A stretch of 64,000 nt of DNA from Tiliqua scincoides (GCF_035046505.1 NC_089830.1:24406284-24470283), one strand, 5' to 3'. Numbered from the stretch's first letter, positions 24,787 to 36,106 are shown. Notes: generated by a model from the letters alone, not told the origin. Made by a program: numbers and translations.

Positions 24787-25795
24787 GTTGCTAAAGGTTG
24801 CATCCCTAATGCAATGGCATCAAATGATATATTATCTGGCTCTTGCAACACAATTTCGTGCTTTACACCTGCTGTGTGGGTTTTGCCTGGTGTGATTTAG
24901 TCTGATCATCACAACAGTCTGAAGAAACCTTTATTAACCCACAAGATAGAGACCACATGGACAATGGCCCCTTCCTATCCAACTGGCTACCCAAGAGGCG
25001 GAGCTGCAATTCCTCTTATACCTCTCCAGGTGTTTCCAACTACAGATCATTCATATCGATGGTGGGGAACCTGTTGTGACTCTATGTCAGGTAGGTTAAA
25101 AGAGTGTTAGTTGCCTCATCTGCCCAGCTTTGCTGGTCCACCTCCTCTTACTCTCTTAATTCAGAAAGCAAGGGTGTGGGGGAATAGAGCGGAAAAGGAA
25201 GTGTGGAGGAGAGGAGTGCAGTGGCAACTACATATACATCCACCTCATGGTGGCATCATAAGAACAAAAGAACATAAGAATAGCCCCACTGGATCAGGCC
25301 ATAGGCCCATCTAGTCCAGCTTCCTGTATCTCACAGCGGCCCACCAAATGCCCCAGGGAGCACACCAGATAACAAGAGACCTGCATCCCGGTGCCCTCCC
25401 TTGCATCTGGCATTCTGACATAGCCCATTTCTAAAATCAGGAGGTTGCGCATACACATCATGGCTTGTAATCCGTAATGGATTTTTCCTCCAGAAACTTG
25501 TCCAATCTCCTTTTAAAGGCATCTAGGCCAGATGCCATCACCACATCCTGTGGCAAGGAGTTCCACAGACTAATTACATGTTGGGTAAAGAAATATTTTC
25601 TTTTGTCCGTCCTAACTCTCCCAACATTCCATTTTAGTGGATGTCCCCTGGTTCTGGTGTTGTGTGAGAGGGAAAAGAATGTCTCTCTATCCACTCTATC
25701 CATCTCTTGTATAATTTATGTCTCAATCATGTCCCCCCTCAGGCACCTCTTTTCTAGGCTGAAGAGCCCCAAACGCTGCAGCCTTTCCTCATAAG
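22625..25795 (+). repeat. Intergenic duplicated block, source copy (partner 35399-43472)
   Basis: This block recurs, broken up by insertions, at 35399-36106, 37238-37427, 40205-40548 and 41366-43472. It contains an internal direct repeat (22779-22968 resembling 23066-23180), a partial hAT left end (CACTGGTGTAGCTAAGGGGG near 23009), an L2 tail, AAT runs and a CR1 fragment. No gene is seen. Confidence 0.85.
24399..24790. mobile_element. L2-tail element plus AAT microsatellites
   Basis: 24399-24640 matches the L2-tail family (CTGCTAACTGGATAAGAGGC to AAACCGCTTTGTGAAC). AAT arrays lie at 24617-24660 and 24744-24785, with an oppositely oriented tail fragment (TTTATTTCTATCCCGCCC) between them. Confidence 0.75.
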
Positions 25796-25830
25796 GGAAG
25801 TGCCCCAGCCCCGTAATCATCTTAGTCGCT
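25258..25830 (-). mobile_element. CR1 LINE 3' fragment
   Basis: The minus strand encodes RKYFFTQHVISLWNSLPQDV and LDAFKRRLDKFLEEKSI, the end of CR1 ORF2, followed by the CR1 3' UTR up to AACATAAGAATAGCCCCACT on the plus strand. It is 5' truncated and lies within the duplicated block. Confidence 0.85.
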
Positions 25831-26045
25831 TCTCACAATCACTTCTCACAGTCATGCTCACCAGTAAGCAGAACAGGTGCACAAGGGCTGGCCCACAGCT
25901 CAAGAGAACAATGCGACTGGCTTCAAGTGGCAGGGCTACCACAGGAGACCTTTGAAAACTGAACCTGCTGCCGCTGCCTCCCTCCAGCCCACCCCAGATG
26001 GAGCCGCTCCCTTTAAACAAAGCAGAAAGTGTGGGGTACACTGGA

Positions 26046-26056
26046 TGTGTGTGTGC

Positions 26057-26107
<51 letters not shown>
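26046..26107 (+). repeat. GT microsatellite
   Basis: About 31 nearly perfect GT/GC-GT units next to a purine-pyrimidine alternation; a potential Z-DNA tract. The open frames across it are meaningless. Confidence 0.95.
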
Positions 26108-26108
<1 letters not shown>

Positions 26109-26164
26109 TTCCACTTCATTTTGTGCTTGTCACGTGAGGACGGAAATAAGGAAGCAGACCAAAA

Positions 26165-26508
26165 CAAAAAAATGCTTTACCCAGCATGTAATTAATCTGT
26201 GGAACCTTCTTTGCCATAGGATATGGTGGTGGTCTCTTGCCTCGATGCCTTTGAAATGGAATTGGGCGGACGTATGGAGGAGAAGTTCATCACAGGTTAC
26301 AAGCCACGATGGGTATGTGCAACTTCCTGGTTTTGGAAGTAGGCTACCTGAGAATGCCAGGTGTAAGGGAGAGGTACAACAGGATGCAGATATCTTGTGG
26401 ACTTGTCTGCTCCCTGAAGTATCTGGTGGGCCACTGTGAGATACAGGAAGATGAACGAGATAGGCCCTTGGCCTGATCCAGCAGTGGTCTTCTTATGTCC
26501 TTATCCCT
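26165..26508 (+). mobile_element. CR1 LINE 3' fragment
   Basis: It reads CTTTACCCAGCATGTAATTA, GGGCCACTGTGAGATACAGG and GGCCTGATCCAGCAGTGGTC, the CR1 ORF end and 3' UTR on the plus strand. It is more diverged than 22198-22562. Confidence 0.8.
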
Positions 26509-27265
26509 GTCTTCTGTGTATTTTTCATAAAGCCCCCAACACATCCCTTAAGATGTTTAGTTGTGGATCATCCACCAGAATGATCCAGTATGTGTGAATC
26601 AGCCTTTTCAAAGAAAGGAAAGTTACCTAGGGAGTGGGGTGGGGGAGCAGGAGAAAGTTGCGCAACTCTTGGTGCAGAAAAATGTTTCTGCACTGGCTCA
26701 CTGGTGGGTTGACTGAAAATATTCAGAAATCTTTTGTACTTAGGTGTGAAACCATAAGTGATGGGCGAGAATGAGAGAGGGTTGTCGCCCTGCTGTGCGC
26801 ACAAAACAGAAGGTTCCCTACCAGTGTTCATTCCCTTAATTGTTCCAGACTATCACAAGCTGCACAAACTCCACAAGTTGTGGAACTACATTTTGGGAAC
26901 AAGTTTCCCTTTCGCTGCATCATGCTCTGAGGCAAGATAGAAAACTCTTCCATGAGCAAAAGTTTGCCTTAGAAGCCTGTCCACTGTCTTTTTTTTTTTT
27001 TTTTTCCCCTTGTGGCCATTTTTCTTAGGAAAACTGCAGCAAAGAAAATTCCCTCGTCCACCATCATGGCGCCATCATCATCCTGAAGGTTCAGTAGCCC
27101 TTTCTTCATTTGGCTACCCAATACTAAAGGCGGGGGAGCAGAGTCAGTAAAAACAGCTGGCAACCCTTAATTTCATTATGATGAAGCAGTTTGTCCTGGT
27201 ATCAAATAGTATGCAAACTGAGAATGTTTCTACCAGTTTCTGTATCCCTTTTGATTTCTGTAACC

Positions 27266-27726
27266 AGGTCTGGAATTTATGTTTCATACAAGCTCAATGT
27301 CTGATTTCAAGCCGCCTGCAGTGGTGACCTCTTGCCCCAATATCCACGACCCACTAACCCCAGAGATGCTGAGCACATGGTCTGAGCACAGTCACTCATC
27401 AGGAAGGGAACAGGAAATTCTCCCTGCACTTGATCAGAGACACTCATCTTCCTTATTTTCCCCTGTGTTCCAGGGCTGGACCTTATCGCTCAGTTCGAAG
27501 AAGAGACCAGGTTTGTGCTTTCAAGATATGGATGCAAAATATACTTAGGTGTGTGCTGCAGCGTGCATTCTTGACTCTGATGACACCAGAATTTCCTGCC
27601 TGCTGCTCAGTGGATGGGATATAGCGAGAGAACCCTCCAGCCTCAATCAAAGCTTACACACGCTCAAGAACCTCTTCACCACATCTCTTTCGTCTTGCGT
27701 GGAATCTGGTGAGCCCCCAGCAATGG
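27266..27726 (+). other. Coding-like stretch, unassigned
   Basis: A plausible acceptor (TTTCTGTAACCAG before 27268) is followed by an open frame rich in Ser, Pro and Glu. A second acceptor-like CCCCTGTGTTCCAG precedes LDLIAQFEEETRFVLSRYGC in another frame. A third frame, 27549-27726, reads LDSDDTRISCLLLSGWDIAR and then LNQSLHTLKNLFTTSLSSC, and runs into ATG|GTGAGT. The protein-like character changes frame twice, which fits a decayed processed copy or short exons of an unknown gene. I do not recognise the product. Confidence 0.25.
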
Positions 27727-28819
27727 TGAGTTTCACCTGTGGTTATATTCTTGATTGAAGACATTAGTATGAGGCTTCAGGGTGAGATGGGGGTAACAGG
27801 AGGTTAGCACCAAAGTGGTGCTTTAAATTGTGTTACTTATTCTAGATTCTTGGGTGTGTAGATTGCACTTCTGAAGGGAGCCAAGCACTGCAACTCCACG
27901 ATGTGGCCCTATGTACATTTAATCAGAATTAAGTCCCCCTGTGTTCAGTGGTACTTTCTATAAGATAAATGTGCATCGAATCGTGGCCTCCATTTGTTTG
28001 ATTTAGAAGGAAATTGTCCAAACAATTTTTTGAGCTGGATAATGGCCAGCAGAAAAAAATAACTTACTTTCATATCCTCTTCTCCTTAGAGACTAAGAGT
28101 AAACTACTCCTGTTTTGTGTCTGCCAGTGGGTTGCTTCTACTTTGGATGGCGTGAAGATTAGAATTAGGCTGCATTAAGCTTAAAAAAAAACAAAAAAAC
28201 TCCAGCCCTCAATTCTCAAAATGCTGTGCACATTTTGGGAAAATTCAACTCCATTGACTCGAATTGCATCAAAAATAGGAAGCTCATCATCCAGATTGGA
28301 TCAAACTTGTCCTCTGTAATTTTGGAGAAAACCTGCAGCAGTGCATTAAGACCTTGGGAGTAAGACCTACTGAGGCCCGCGGGGCTTACCCCCAAGCCAA
28401 TGTACTAAGGATTGCAGTCTTGCAGGATAAATCCGAGTCCACATGTTTAGTTAGAGGTCTCCACTGTCCCTGAGTCACACACTGGGCTGGTCAGCATTCA
28501 AGGGTTATCATGTCAACAGACGCATCTCAGATGTAGATTAGCTACACTCTGTGTGTGTGTTACTATGTTTGTGAGACTGTTGATCATTCAGGACTTTGAT
28601 GTTGGAATAAATGCAGTTGGCAAGTGATTTGTGTGTCTGTGTGTGCGCGCGAAGTGGATGTCGATTGTTTTGCCCATGGCTATAGTTTAAAGTTTGTGTG
28701 TTTTAAAATACAACAGACTGTTCCAGAGACTGTTTTTTAGTAGACTAAGACTAAGAAAAAAGAAAAGAGCATTATCACCTTGGGATGACACTGATGGGTT
28801 AATGTTGGTTGGATGCCAC
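27727..28819. other. Intergenic, nothing recognised
   Basis: AT-moderate DNA with no gene, repeat terminus or RNA gene that I could identify; a short GT run lies at 28550-28560. Confidence 0.4.
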
Positions 28820-28822
28820 TAA

Positions 28823-29378
28823 GGGCACAATCTTAACCAATTTTCCAGCGCTGACATAGCTGTGCCAATGTGGCGTGCACTGCATCCTGTAGTGGGGGGG
28901 CAGTCAAGGGGGCCTCCTCAAGATAAGGGCATGCTTGTTACCTTACCTTGGGGGCTGCATTGCAGCAAAGTCAGTGCTGGAAAGTTGGCTAGGATTGTGG
29001 GCAGGAGGTCTGGGGGCAGGAGGTCTGGTCTAGAGGGTAGAGCCTCCATTTGCCTGAAGATTAACATCCACAAGGTCGCTGGTTCGAGGCCACCGGCACC
29101 GTGCGACCTTGAAGCAGCTGGCAAGCTGCAGCTGAGCTTTTCCATCTGCTTGGAGCGTGGGAGGATGGAGGCCAGAATGTTAAACCAGATCGGAGTGTAA
29201 CACCTTGAATGTGGTGGTTCTTGAAAGAGAGAACCTTCTTTCACTTTGTAAAAATCCCTGTGTGGATTTAATAAGCCTGCCTATGTAAACCGCCTTGAAT
29301 AAAGTCTTGAATAAAGACCAAGAAAGACGGTATATAAATACTGTATATTATTATTATTATTATATTAGGATTGTGCCC
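28823..29378. mobile_element. Harbinger-type MITE interrupted by a SINE
   Basis: Left end GGGCACAATCTTAACC and right end TAGGATTGTGCCC form an inverted repeat, with TAA on both sides (28820-28822 and 29379-29381), the 3-bp target typical of PIF/Harbinger. The SINE at 29000-29365 sits inside its right terminus. No transposase. Confidence 0.8.
29000..29365 (+). mobile_element. tRNA-derived SINE with L2-type tail
   Basis: The head has a box A-like TAGAGGGTAGAGCCTCC and a box B GGTTCGAGGCC. The body leads to TATGTAAACCGCCTTGAATA and an ATT-rich tail, the L2-type 3' end. A 10-bp target copy TAGGATTGTG flanks it (28990-28999 and 29366-29375). This is a CORE/MIR-like design. Confidence 0.8.
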
Positions 29379-29802
29379 TAAATGGCATAAACTCACACTC
29401 TTTCCTGTATGAGGAAAGGTTGTGTACTGGCTGGCATGCAGCCAAATAATGGAGCGCATAAAATATGTGCAAAAGACAGAAGAGAGGAGAAGGGCTATGT
29501 CTCTAATGCATATCTTGGAGGGTGAGCTAGCCAGTGACAGGTCCCGCATCGAGCAGCTGGACTGCGGAGAGAAACATGCACACCTGTAAATTTACACACG
29601 TAACCCCACCTGGATGAGGAACAAGCAGTGGTTTCCCCAGAACCGTACAGAACCTCCCTCAAAAAAGTGACAGTCACACCTGGTGATCAGGGAGGGGCAG
29701 AGGGGCTTGATTTCATCTCCCCCTGTGCACCTGCATGACAAACAGCCAAGTGGCAAAGTCATTGCTGTTTCTCAAGGAAGACTGCATGTGTGCAGCTGGA
29801 TG

Positions 29803-30085
29803 AGGACATAAGAAGAGCCCTGCTGGATCAGGCCCAAGTCCCATCCAGTCCAGCTTCCTGTATCTCACAGAGGCCCATCAGACGCCTCAGTGAGCACACA
29901 AGACAGCAAGAGACGTATCCTGTTGCTACTCCCTTGCATCTGGCGTTCAGAGATAACCTACGTCTAGAACCAGGAGTTTGCTCATACCCCTCACAGCTTG
30001 TACGTGTACCATGAGATGAACTTTCCCTCCATCCATCTGTCCAATCCCCTTTTAAAGGCCATGCGCCATCACCGCATCCTGGGGC
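29803..30085 (-). mobile_element. CR1 LINE 3' fragment
   Basis: The plus strand reads GACATAAGAAGAGCCCTGCT, GGATCAGGCCC and TCCTGTATCTCACAGAGGCCC, the reverse of the CR1 3' UTR. It is clearly diverged from the 25.3-kb copy. Confidence 0.8.
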
Positions 30086-31003
30086 AAGGAGTTCTGGGGC
30101 AAAGATTAATGACTTTGGGGCCGCAGCTCTTGTGGGTTGCCCAGGCTCGCTTTCGGTGTTGAGTTTTTAGTGCTCCTCAGCCATTGCTACGCTAGATGTA
30201 GAGCCGCATCCCACTTTCCGCACTTCAGTGCGGAGATTGTTGGTTTAAAAAAAAAAAAAAGGTGCCATTTTAGTTGTAGTCCATCCACCCTGCTTGGTGT
30301 CATGCATCTGGTGGGCAGCGCTCAGGTCTCCAGAACCTAAGCCCAAGTTCTGGCCCACCCTGGACATGCACAGAAGGTTTAGCAGCACATGGAGCACAGA
30401 ATCACCGCCAAGGGCTAGCACTTTCCCTCTGCACACGGACATGGTCAGGCCAGGGAGGAGAAGCCAGGAAAGCCAGGCGATGGAGCTGGAAAATACCCCT
30501 TTCTACCTTGCCTTCCACCCTGTGATTCTGGCAGCACAGATCTCCCCTATTTAAATATTTGATCATCACAGCCTTTTCTTCTCCCACTTTGTTTTAGGCA
30601 AAGTATTCAAAACATTTAAAAGTTACCCAGGGCAGGTGTGACTTGCTCGACTCAGATGCGGGTCCCATTCGGCGTCTCCATTCATTCTATTGCTCTATCA
30701 AATCTTTTTTTTTTTTTTTTTTCTAGTCGCAAGAGGGATGGGAGAAGATAAAACATAATCATCTGGTGCCAGGCCAAACTCATTGAGATTTCATTTTGGT
30801 TTGCTGGTAGCCACCAAGACAAGATGTGCTCTGGGAGGCTGTGCAACTTAATTACTGGGTAGAGCCTTCCTAATTACTTGGTAGAGCCATTGGTCAACAT
30901 AGAAGAACATCTGAAACATTTCCTGGAAGAAGGTTCCGTGGGTGGAAATTTTCTATTTCTCAGCTAGAACTTAAAGCTGATTCATTTGGTGTAGTGGGTG
31001 AGT

Positions 31004-31008
<5 letters not shown>
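30086..31008. other. Intergenic, nothing recognised
   Basis: A poly(A) run lies at 30246-30260 and a poly(T) run at 30706-30722. No gene or element ends were found. Confidence 0.4.

Positions 31009-31048
<40 letters not shown>
31009..31048 (+). repeat. GA microsatellite
   Basis: About 20 uninterrupted GA units. Confidence 0.95.
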
Positions 31049-31052
<4 letters not shown>

Positions 31053-31796
31053 ATGAAGACATTGCAGTAAATGTTCAGGCTGAGAGGAAGACAATGAAAC
31101 ATTTTAAAGACAGCTGACATTGCAGCACTAAAAGCAAGTTACCTGAGTTGTGCCCGCTCCAGGACAGCCTGTCCATGAGGTCAACTCAAGTGGCAGATTG
31201 GCAATCCCCATCCACCCACCTCCTCAGCTTTTTCTCCCTGGCATGAAATGGTTGCAGGGGAGAGCACAAAGAGGAAGTGTGGTGGGCTAGAGTGTTGGAG
31301 ACCCTCTAGGCTACCACTCTCCTCTCTTCCAAACTCTTCTTTGGCTCTATTTCCCCCCTCTTCCTTTTGGAGCCAGGGCATGGGAGGAGGAGTGGCGGAG
31401 CCAGTGAATGGCACACTTCTGGGTAAGGGGAGGACAGTATTTGGTTGCCATCTCAAGCACCAGTGCTGGGTATGCTGGTTCCTTTTATTCCAGTGCCTTC
31501 TCTGGTCTATACTAGAAGTCAAGGTCACTCCCTGAAGCTGATCAGTGGTACACTTGGTAGGGGTGTCGGCCAGGTTGGGCAGCAGTAGAGGGTCTAAGCC
31601 CATCAGAGGGCCACCTGGGTTCACCCCTGAGCTCTCAGGACTGAGTGCTCAGTGTGTCATCAGGGGGCAGGTGACTGTGCCATGAGGGGACCCCCAGTGC
31701 CCCCAGCAAGCCAAAACTTGGGCCAAGTGAAAGGAATCATCATTTCTTGAAAGGTGCAGTATTCTATTGACCTGTTACAAGCAGTGCCTGCATCAG

Positions 31797-32200
31797 CGAA
31801 GAGGCGAGGGGGAGAGAGAGTCTCTAGAAAGAAAGTCGTGAGGGAGGAAGAGAAGGACTGAGGGGGAGGTGGTGGGTGGTGAAGAGATGGGCAGGAAGAT
31901 GGCGAGAGAAGTGAAAGAGGAAGAAGGAGGCTATCGATGGAAAGATGAGCAATAAGGGGGAGGGAGGGAGGGGGGAGGGAGGGAGAGTGACAGCAGAAAG
32001 AGAGGAGAAAGAGAGGCAGATGAAAAGGTGAGAAGAGACAGGCAGAAGTAGGAGAGAAGCAGATGAGACAGAGGTGGGCAAGAAGTAGACCAGCTAGAGA
32101 AAGAGCAATGGATGGAGGGTGGAGAGAGAAGAGAAGCTGGGTGGCCACAGAGGAGGGATGAGCAAGGAGAGAGAAACAAATGGACAGGCCGTGAGAGACA
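31797..32200 (+). repeat. Polypurine tract with G-quadruplex candidate
   Basis: About 400 bp in which the plus strand is mostly A and G. It includes GGGGGAGGGAGGGAGG from about 31957, continuing into further G-runs, which fits the G3+N1-7 pattern for a G-quadruplex. The long minus-strand open frames here (Ser/Leu/Pro-rich) reflect composition only. Confidence 0.85.
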
Positions 32201-32419
32201 GACAAGAGTATGGCATGAAGCAGATAGGTGCTCCCTTGGCTGCCCAAGCAGCAGAAGGGCTTGTGTGCTGGAATGTGCTAGCTGAGATGTGAGCCTCTAG
32301 TAGACTTAACGGAGTCTGCTACCACAAGGTGCTCTTGACTTAGATGGCTTTACAAGGAGAGAGGTCAATAGCATGGCCCAGAAAAGCCTTTGGTGGTTCT
32401 CTGCCATGGTGGCCCAACA

Positions 32420-33052
32420 GAAGCATAGAGGTTGGAGGTGGCTTGGCTTGGAATACCCAATGCTGGGATCGAACCACAGGGGAACATGTCTTCCTCACAC
32501 CCTGCTTGTGCATGTCCCAGTCGACTCCAGCTGTCCACTGTTGGAAACAAGATGCTGGGTTGATGGGCCCTTGGTCTGATCCAGCAAGGCTGCTCTTACT
32601 TTCTTGGGCCCAATAAGTTAGTGAAGCAACGTGAGGAACCCGACAAAATGGTGAGCAGAGTTGATTGGGAGGTGAGCCTACATATCCAGGGGAGAAGGTG
32701 CCGTATCACTTTTAATAAGCCTACAAAACCACCTTGGCTAGAAAAGTGAGACCCATGAAGCAGGTGTGTGTCCCACCACAGGAAGAGGTGCTTTTAAACA
32801 CATGCATGCCCCTTTCTCGCTTCCGTTCTCCGAATGAAGAGTGCCGACACCATTTGCTTTGTGGGCCAGAGGGAAGGAGTGAGTCCTGGAAGGGAAGCCC
32901 AGCAGGCACAGAACCAGCAGAGGGTGTTCTGCTGGCTCCTGTGGTCAATGTGGGTAGATGTTGTGGTTGGAGCCTGTATCCGCGATCTTGGACAGAGCCA
33001 AGGGGTTGCCCAGTGAACCAGGGATCGGAGCACAGCTGCAGCCGCCAAGGTT
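32420..33052 (+). mobile_element. CR1 fragment and a second repeat
   Basis: 32420-32612 is a CR1 3' end (GGGCCCTTGGTCTGATCCAG, then GCTCTTACTTTCTT). 32934-33052 (GCTGGCTCCTGTGGTCAATG through AGCCGCCAAGG) recurs at 43624-43740, directly after CR1 coding sequence, so it may be the upstream part of a CR1 subfamily. Confidence 0.6.
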
Positions 33053-34490
33053 ACCACTGTGCAAAATCACCCATGACACTGTCCCACTTTGGCAGCCCTG
33101 GGACACGCATCCCACAGTCTCTGGGGCAGGAGCAAGCGAGCTGGTGATGAATTGGGGCTGTGGCGCTCAGGCACTTGGCCCCTGAGTGCGCGTGTGCAGG
33201 AGCTTTGCAGCACATGCACACAATGAACACGCCAATGCTCTTTTGACTCAAAACTGCATTCTGTTTTATGGACAGAATTTCCCGTCTGCTTTTCAAGGCT
33301 CCTGCCCTTCCTGGGCCGAGCTCCCTTGAGAACAGTCACGTATCTCATAGAAACTGACTTGGTTTCTCCTCCAGTTCTCAGATGTTTCCTCTGGGGAAGG
33401 AATCCTGAAATTCACTCTGAATATCTCTGCATGTGACATTTCTGTGCCCCGTCTCAGGTCCTGCAGAAAGCCCTAGAGAAGGTCCACTTGTCTTCTGTGG
33501 GTTGGTTTGACTCCCCTCCAAAACTTGCAATGAGTTCTCATCCTAGCTCTCCACCCCATTTGTCCATGCCTTCTCCCCCCCACCCCCGTGTTCAACTTCT
33601 GCACCTCCTGTGTGTCTCATTTGCTCCTGGGGGGTGACCATGACACCCATTGCCTGCCCCACCACTGCTGCAGGCTGGCCCCAAGGTTCTTTTGACACAC
33701 ACTGGGCTCCAGTTCCTTCCTCCCAGTGCTGGCCCATCCATGAGGCCAACTGAGGTAGTCACCTCAGGCAGCAAACCGGTGGGGACACCCATTTCTGTCT
33801 GCCAACTTGCCCGCACTGCTCCTCCTTCCTGGATTGGAAAAGGGGGGCAGAGAGGAAGAGAAAATGTGGATGGGAGGAAAGTGCTGAGATAGAGGACTGC
33901 CGAGTGGAAGGAGCAGAGGCTGTTGTGTCATTGGGTAAGGGGGGGCAACTTTCGGCACACCAGGAGGTCTTGGTCTGGCCCTGCTCTCTCTGATCCCTGG
34001 ATGCCTGTCCAGGAAGGGACCAGAACAAGGGGGAGTGGTTGGCTAGAGCAACCACTGCTCCATCACGGCCCCACCCTCTGTCCTTCCATATTGGACTAAG
34101 AGTATTGAGAGAGCAGAGCTGCCAGCTGGGAAGAGCAACAGTGGAGGTGGGGTGTGGGAGTGCAGAGAAATCCCCCACCTAGCTGGGACATGTGGTCAGG
34201 GGAGGCAGGGGAAGAAGACACCTGTCCTGTCCTGCTCCAATGGAAAATAGCCTCAGGTACACCTGTTATGATACAGGGAGAGACTAGACTAAACTAGAGC
34301 TTGTGGCAGTGAGCACTCAGCCTCCCTGTGATTGCGCTTGTGCTCTACCCCGTTTCTGAGTGGTTGTGTGATCACCAGGGAAGTTGAGCTCAAGTGGGGG
34401 ACCTACCTCCTTTTCCCATTGCCCCCTCCACAACTTTGGCTCTGTGACAGCAACAGTAGCTATAACTCTCTGTCTTCTTTCCTGCAACAG
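33053..34490 (+). other. Region upstream of the second CXCR3 copy
   Basis: No repeat or gene was identified. It should hold the short first CXCR3 coding exon, but I found no ATG-containing segment that ends at a GT donor in the phase 0 needed by exon 2. The acceptor at 34482-34490 (CCTGCAACAG) is clear. Confidence 0.4.
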
Positions 34491-35480
34491 TCTGAAGGCA
34501 TCTGGACCTTGGACAAAATCGATCTTGAGAACACCAGCTATGACTACTACAACAACAGCTGCGGAGACTGCTCCTCACCCTGCAACATCTACACAATCCA
34601 GGCCTTTGAGAAGGTCTTTCTGCCCATCTTCTACATCCTGATCTTCCTCTTGGGGTTATGGGGCAACATCATGGTCTTGGTGGTCCTGTTGAGAGCCAAG
34701 GAGTCCCTGCCTGGGACAGACGTGTTCATCTTCAACCTGGCCCTGGCCGACATCTTGCTAGTGGTGACGCTCCCTTTCTGGGTCACCCAGGCTGTGCATG
34801 GCTGGATCTTTCAGGGCTTCCTCTGCAAGGTGGTCGGTGGCATTTTCAAGATCAACTTCTACGCCAGCATCTTCTTCCTGATCTGCATCAGCATCGACCG
34901 CTACCTCTCCATTGTGTGCGTCATCCGCATGTACAACCGCAGGAAGTCCTCTCTGGTCCTCCTGGCTTCCTTGGCTGTTTGGGTCCTCTGCATTCTATTG
35001 ACCGTGCCGGATTTCATCTTCCTGAACACCGAGTACCATTCCCGCCAGAACCTCACCTCCTGCTCCCTCATTTTTGTCTTGCACTCCGCCAAGGTGTGGA
35101 AGATTGGCCTGAGCATTTTCAACCAGGTGGTGGCATTCTTCCTTCCCCTGGTGGCCATGGGCTTCTGCTACATCTGTGTCATCCTCACTCTGCTACACTC
35201 CAAAGGCTTCCAGAAGCACAAAGCCCTGAAAGTCATTTTCGCCGTGGTGGCCGTCTTCTTCCTCTGCTGGACGCCCTACTACTTGGTTCAGTTTGTGGGC
35301 ATCCTGATTGATCTCAAAGTCCTGGAGGAGGACTGTGAGCGGGAGTCCCAGCTCGCAATCGCTGAGGCCATCACCACCAGTCTGGGCTTCTTGCACTGTT
35401 GCTTAATGACAAACCTCATAAATGACAGTGGTCAAAGCACAATAAATATGCTCTTAATGAGGCAATTGCATCTCTCATAG
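34491..35480 (+). pseudogene. CXCR3: CXCR3, second copy, truncated in TM7
   Basis: The main exon starts after CCTGCAACAG at 34490. It encodes an N-terminus with ENTSYDYYNNSCGDC (a sulfation-type tyrosine cluster), TM1 (GLWGNIMV), TM2 (LALADILLVVTLPFW), DRYLSIV after TM3, the CXCR3-like LTVPDFIF, and CWTPYYLVQFVGIL in TM6. The receptor sequence stops at GFLHCCL (about 35402). The NPxxY half of TM7, helix 8 and the whole tail are missing and replaced by about 25 residues read from a copied intergenic block, ending at TAG 35478-35480. Such a product would be unlikely to signal through G protein or to bind arrestin. It may be a pseudogene or a truncated or decoy form. It is almost identical to 1-441. 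Confidence 0.85.
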
Positions 35481-36106
35481 CCTGCGGCAGAGTGACTGTT
35501 TACACAACTGAGAGGCTCTTAATTCAAAGAAGAGGCAATCTATCTCCGGTAGCCTGTGCAGCCAGTTAGTGTCTAGCACGGAGTGTCTGTTTACACCACA
35601 AAGGCAATAGTTTGGACTGTGTGTTCACTTAATGACCTTATCACATAACAACCAATTTGGACCCAATTGGAAGCAGCCAAGGCCTAGTATCTAGAATGAG
35701 GCTAAGGACAGTGAGGGACTCTGCTGCTGCTGCAAGTGCCACTTTCCAGGAAGGCCAGGAAGTGGCAGGCGAAGAACGCACTGGTGTAGCTAAGGGGGTG
35801 CAGGGGGTAGCAATTGCACCAGGCAACAAGTTTTAGCCTGTGCACCCAGTTAGTATCTGGCAGGGGTGTCTGTTTACACCACAAAGGCAATAGATTGGAC
35901 CGAATGTTCACTGAATGACCTTACGACAGCGAGGGACTCTGCTGCTGCTGTATAATGTAATGCACCCTGTCTGTGACAGGCAGAGGCTTGGTTTTTTGCT
36001 CAGCTGCCATGACTAACTCTTATTTTCAGCTGAATCATATTTTCCTTTTCTTTATTGATGAGTAATAAAATAAAAAAGATACAATCATACAATTCAATAT
36101 GATATA
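35399..36106 (+). repeat. Duplicated intergenic block, part 1 (copy of 22625-23332)
   Basis: Over about 704 bp I see a single difference from 22629-23332 (GATGAATAAT versus GATGAGTAAT). It begins at the break in CXCR3 and ends where the L2 LINE starts. Confidence 0.9.

Noticed and set aside
26029-26439. Val/Cys and His/Thr repeat proteins
   Set aside because: Translations of the GT microsatellite and an adjoining CR1 fragment.
29020-29100. A tRNA gene
   Set aside because: Box A and box B are recognisable, but no cloverleaf closes, and the unit has an L2-type tail and a target copy; it is a SINE head.
31660-32247. 195-codon minus-strand frame rich in Ser, Leu and Pro
   Set aside because: A by-product of the polypurine tract; no start context, domain or splice support.
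34241-34257. ATGGAAAATAGCCTCAG before GTACAC as CXCR3 exon 1
   Set aside because: It would join exon 2 in the wrong phase (two bases over).
34332-34490. Upstream in-frame extension of the second CXCR3 copy
   Set aside because: The 53 residues before 34491 do not look like a receptor N-terminus, and a clear acceptor (CCTGCAACAG) marks the exon start.
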